A stretch of 6,760 nucleotides of DNA. Source: an uncultured Bacilli bacterium (lineage in GTDB: Bacteria; Bacillota_I; Bacilli_A; RF39; UBA660). This document shows positions 5,942 to 6,760 of the stretch, piece by piece; position 1 is the first letter of the stretch; every line of letters starts with the position of its first letter. The translations under genes were made by a program, and so were the position numbers. Under the pieces are notes generated by a model. The model had not been told where the DNA came from. It searched no databases and worked only from the letters and a program-made list of their open reading frames with translations. The stretch lies in the NCBI GenBank assembly GCA_944358275.1, contig CALVQZ010000093.1:1-6760 (forward strand). The letters are read 5' to 3'.

Positions 5942-6760
5942 ATGAAGGAGTTATTTATAGAAAAGATAAATAATCAAAAATATATATCTAAATACTTGTT
6001 TGAAAATATAAAAGAAAATTATAAAGAAATTATACCAAGTGATTTTAATTTGGAACAATATAATGATTATATAATTGAAAAAGAGTATGAGAAATACAAA
6101 GATTATTTTGAAAATATGTATAAAGGAATTGATGATGAAATTCATTTAGATAAAGAGCAAATAAAAGCAATAATAGCAGATGAAGATTATTCACTTATTA
6201 TTGCTGGTGCGGGAACTGGAAAAACTACAACTATGGCATCAAAAGTAAAATATTTAGTGGATATAAAAAAAGTTAACCCAAGAAAGATTGCTGTAATGAG
6301 TTTTACAAAGAAAGCAACTGAAGAATTAGAAAAAAGAATTACTATTGATTTTGAAATACCTGCTAGAGTTACAACATTTCATTCACTAGGAATGATGTAT
6401 ATTAGAGATATATTTAAAAATAAAAAGTGTTCTCCAATAGATGATAATGAAAAAAATATAGTATTTCTAAATTATTTTAAAGAGAAAATATTTCCATATA
6501 AAGATAAAGTTAAAGAAATATTAGAAATATTTTCGGCTGACTTACTTTCAAAAGTTTGGGTATTTGGTAAATATTTTGAAGAAAATTATGATAAATATAA
6601 TACATTTGATGAGTATTTTAAAAGTTATAAAGAACATAAAAAATCGGAAGTGGTTGATTTAAAAAAGACAGTTACTGATATTGTTGAAACAAAATTAAAT
6701 CAAGAACAAATTTATACTATATGTGCAGAACTTGTTAAATCAAAGGGTGAGGCAATAATT
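5942..6760 (+). CDS. UvrD/HelD-like superfamily 1 helicase, N-terminal part (3' end outside window)
   Basis: The frame is open from ATG 5942 (site AGGTGG at 5932-5937) to the window edge, giving 273 codons with no stop. After an acidic/lysine-rich N-terminal region of about 68 residues come SF1A helicase motifs in order: a Q-motif-like LDKEQ (69-73, Q73), Walker A AGAGTGKT (88-95), motif Ia SFTKKATEEL (120-129) and motif Ib TFHSLG (145-150). These identify an ATP-dependent 3'-5' DNA helicase/translocase of the UvrD/Rep type. The TTFHSLG context and the long Lys/Glu/Tyr-rich stretch after it (151-261) look most like the DNA helicase IV (HelD) branch. At the edge, V-K-S-K-G-E-A-I-I (265-273) resembles the start of the S-x-G/E-E-x-x-I-A-N segment found in that branch. 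Motifs II-VI lie beyond the window, so completeness and exact subfamily are unknown. It likely acts in DNA repair or recombination in the cytoplasm and shows no link to the envelope genes. Confidence 0.88.
   Translation, partial: MKELFIEKINNQKYISKYLFENIKENYKEIIPSDFNLEQYNDYIIEKEYEKYKDYFENMYKGIDDEIHLDKEQIKAIIADEDYSLIIAGAGTGKTTTMASKVKYLVDIKKVNPRKIAVMSFTKKATEELEKRITIDFEIPARVTTFHSLGMMYIRDIFKNKKCSPIDDNEKNIVFLNYFKEKIFPYKDKVKEILEIFSADLLSKVWVFGKYFEENYDKYNTFDEYFKSYKEHKKSEVVDLKKTVTDIVETKLNQEQIYTICAELVKSKGEAII

Noticed and set aside
5951..6145. Minus-strand open frame of 64 codons, extremely Ile/Phe rich
   Set aside because: It is the complement of the Lys/Glu/Tyr-rich helicase N-terminus; the composition is an artefact of AT-rich antisense sequence.
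1..6760. Use of UGA as tryptophan (Mycoplasma-type code)
   Set aside because: No TGA codon is seen in frame and the Trp residues are encoded by TGG. The absence of TGA stops among five genes is too few to interpret.

Overview
This strongly AT-rich window fits a low-GC Gram-positive bacterium (Firmicutes/Bacillota, Bacilli- or Clostridia-like, possibly an uncultured gut lineage). Four things point that way: an LtaS-type lipoteichoic acid synthase, a YfhO-family protein, strong AGGAGG-like ribosome binding sites, and A/T-ending codons. Tryptophan is encoded by TGG throughout, so nothing suggests a Mycoplasma-type code. The five visible stops are TAA or TAG; none is TGA. The species cannot be named from the sequence alone.

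Layout. (1) 2-508, plus strand: the 3' end of a gene for a protein of near-identical 20-residue (60-bp) leucine-rich-like repeats; its start lies upstream of the window. (2) 509-630: a terminator whose loop holds a perfect 16-bp tandem duplication, then a probable promoter. (3) 631-825, plus: a 64-residue Gly/Tyr/Pro-rich protein of unknown function. (4) 830-853: a compact hairpin between convergent genes, likely terminating both. (5) 852-2699, minus: a complete polytopic LTA synthase family enzyme with its catalytic residues intact. (6) 2700-2820: a divergent promoter region with an extended -10 element facing each way. (7) 2821-5334, plus: a YfhO-family GT-C-like membrane protein, followed after 2 nt by (8) 5337-5843, a GtrA-family membrane protein, then a terminator. 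(9) 5942-6760, plus: the first 273 codons of a UvrD/HelD-like superfamily 1 helicase with its own good promoter; it runs off the window.

How the genes work together. The core is a cell-envelope block. The LtaS-like enzyme would polymerise glycerol-phosphate on the outer face of the membrane. YfhO and GtrA proteins are, in Bacillus and Listeria, the extracytoplasmic glycosyltransferase and the putative flippase-like component of three-part lipoteichoic acid glycosylation systems. The third part, a CsbB-like GT2 enzyme that loads sugar onto undecaprenyl phosphate, is absent here and would have to be encoded elsewhere. The link to LTA decoration is inferred from families and gene order, not shown by the sequence. 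The repeat protein, the small protein and the helicase look like independent transcription units. No mobile element, CRISPR array, tRNA or rRNA was seen, and I found no clearly novel multi-gene system.
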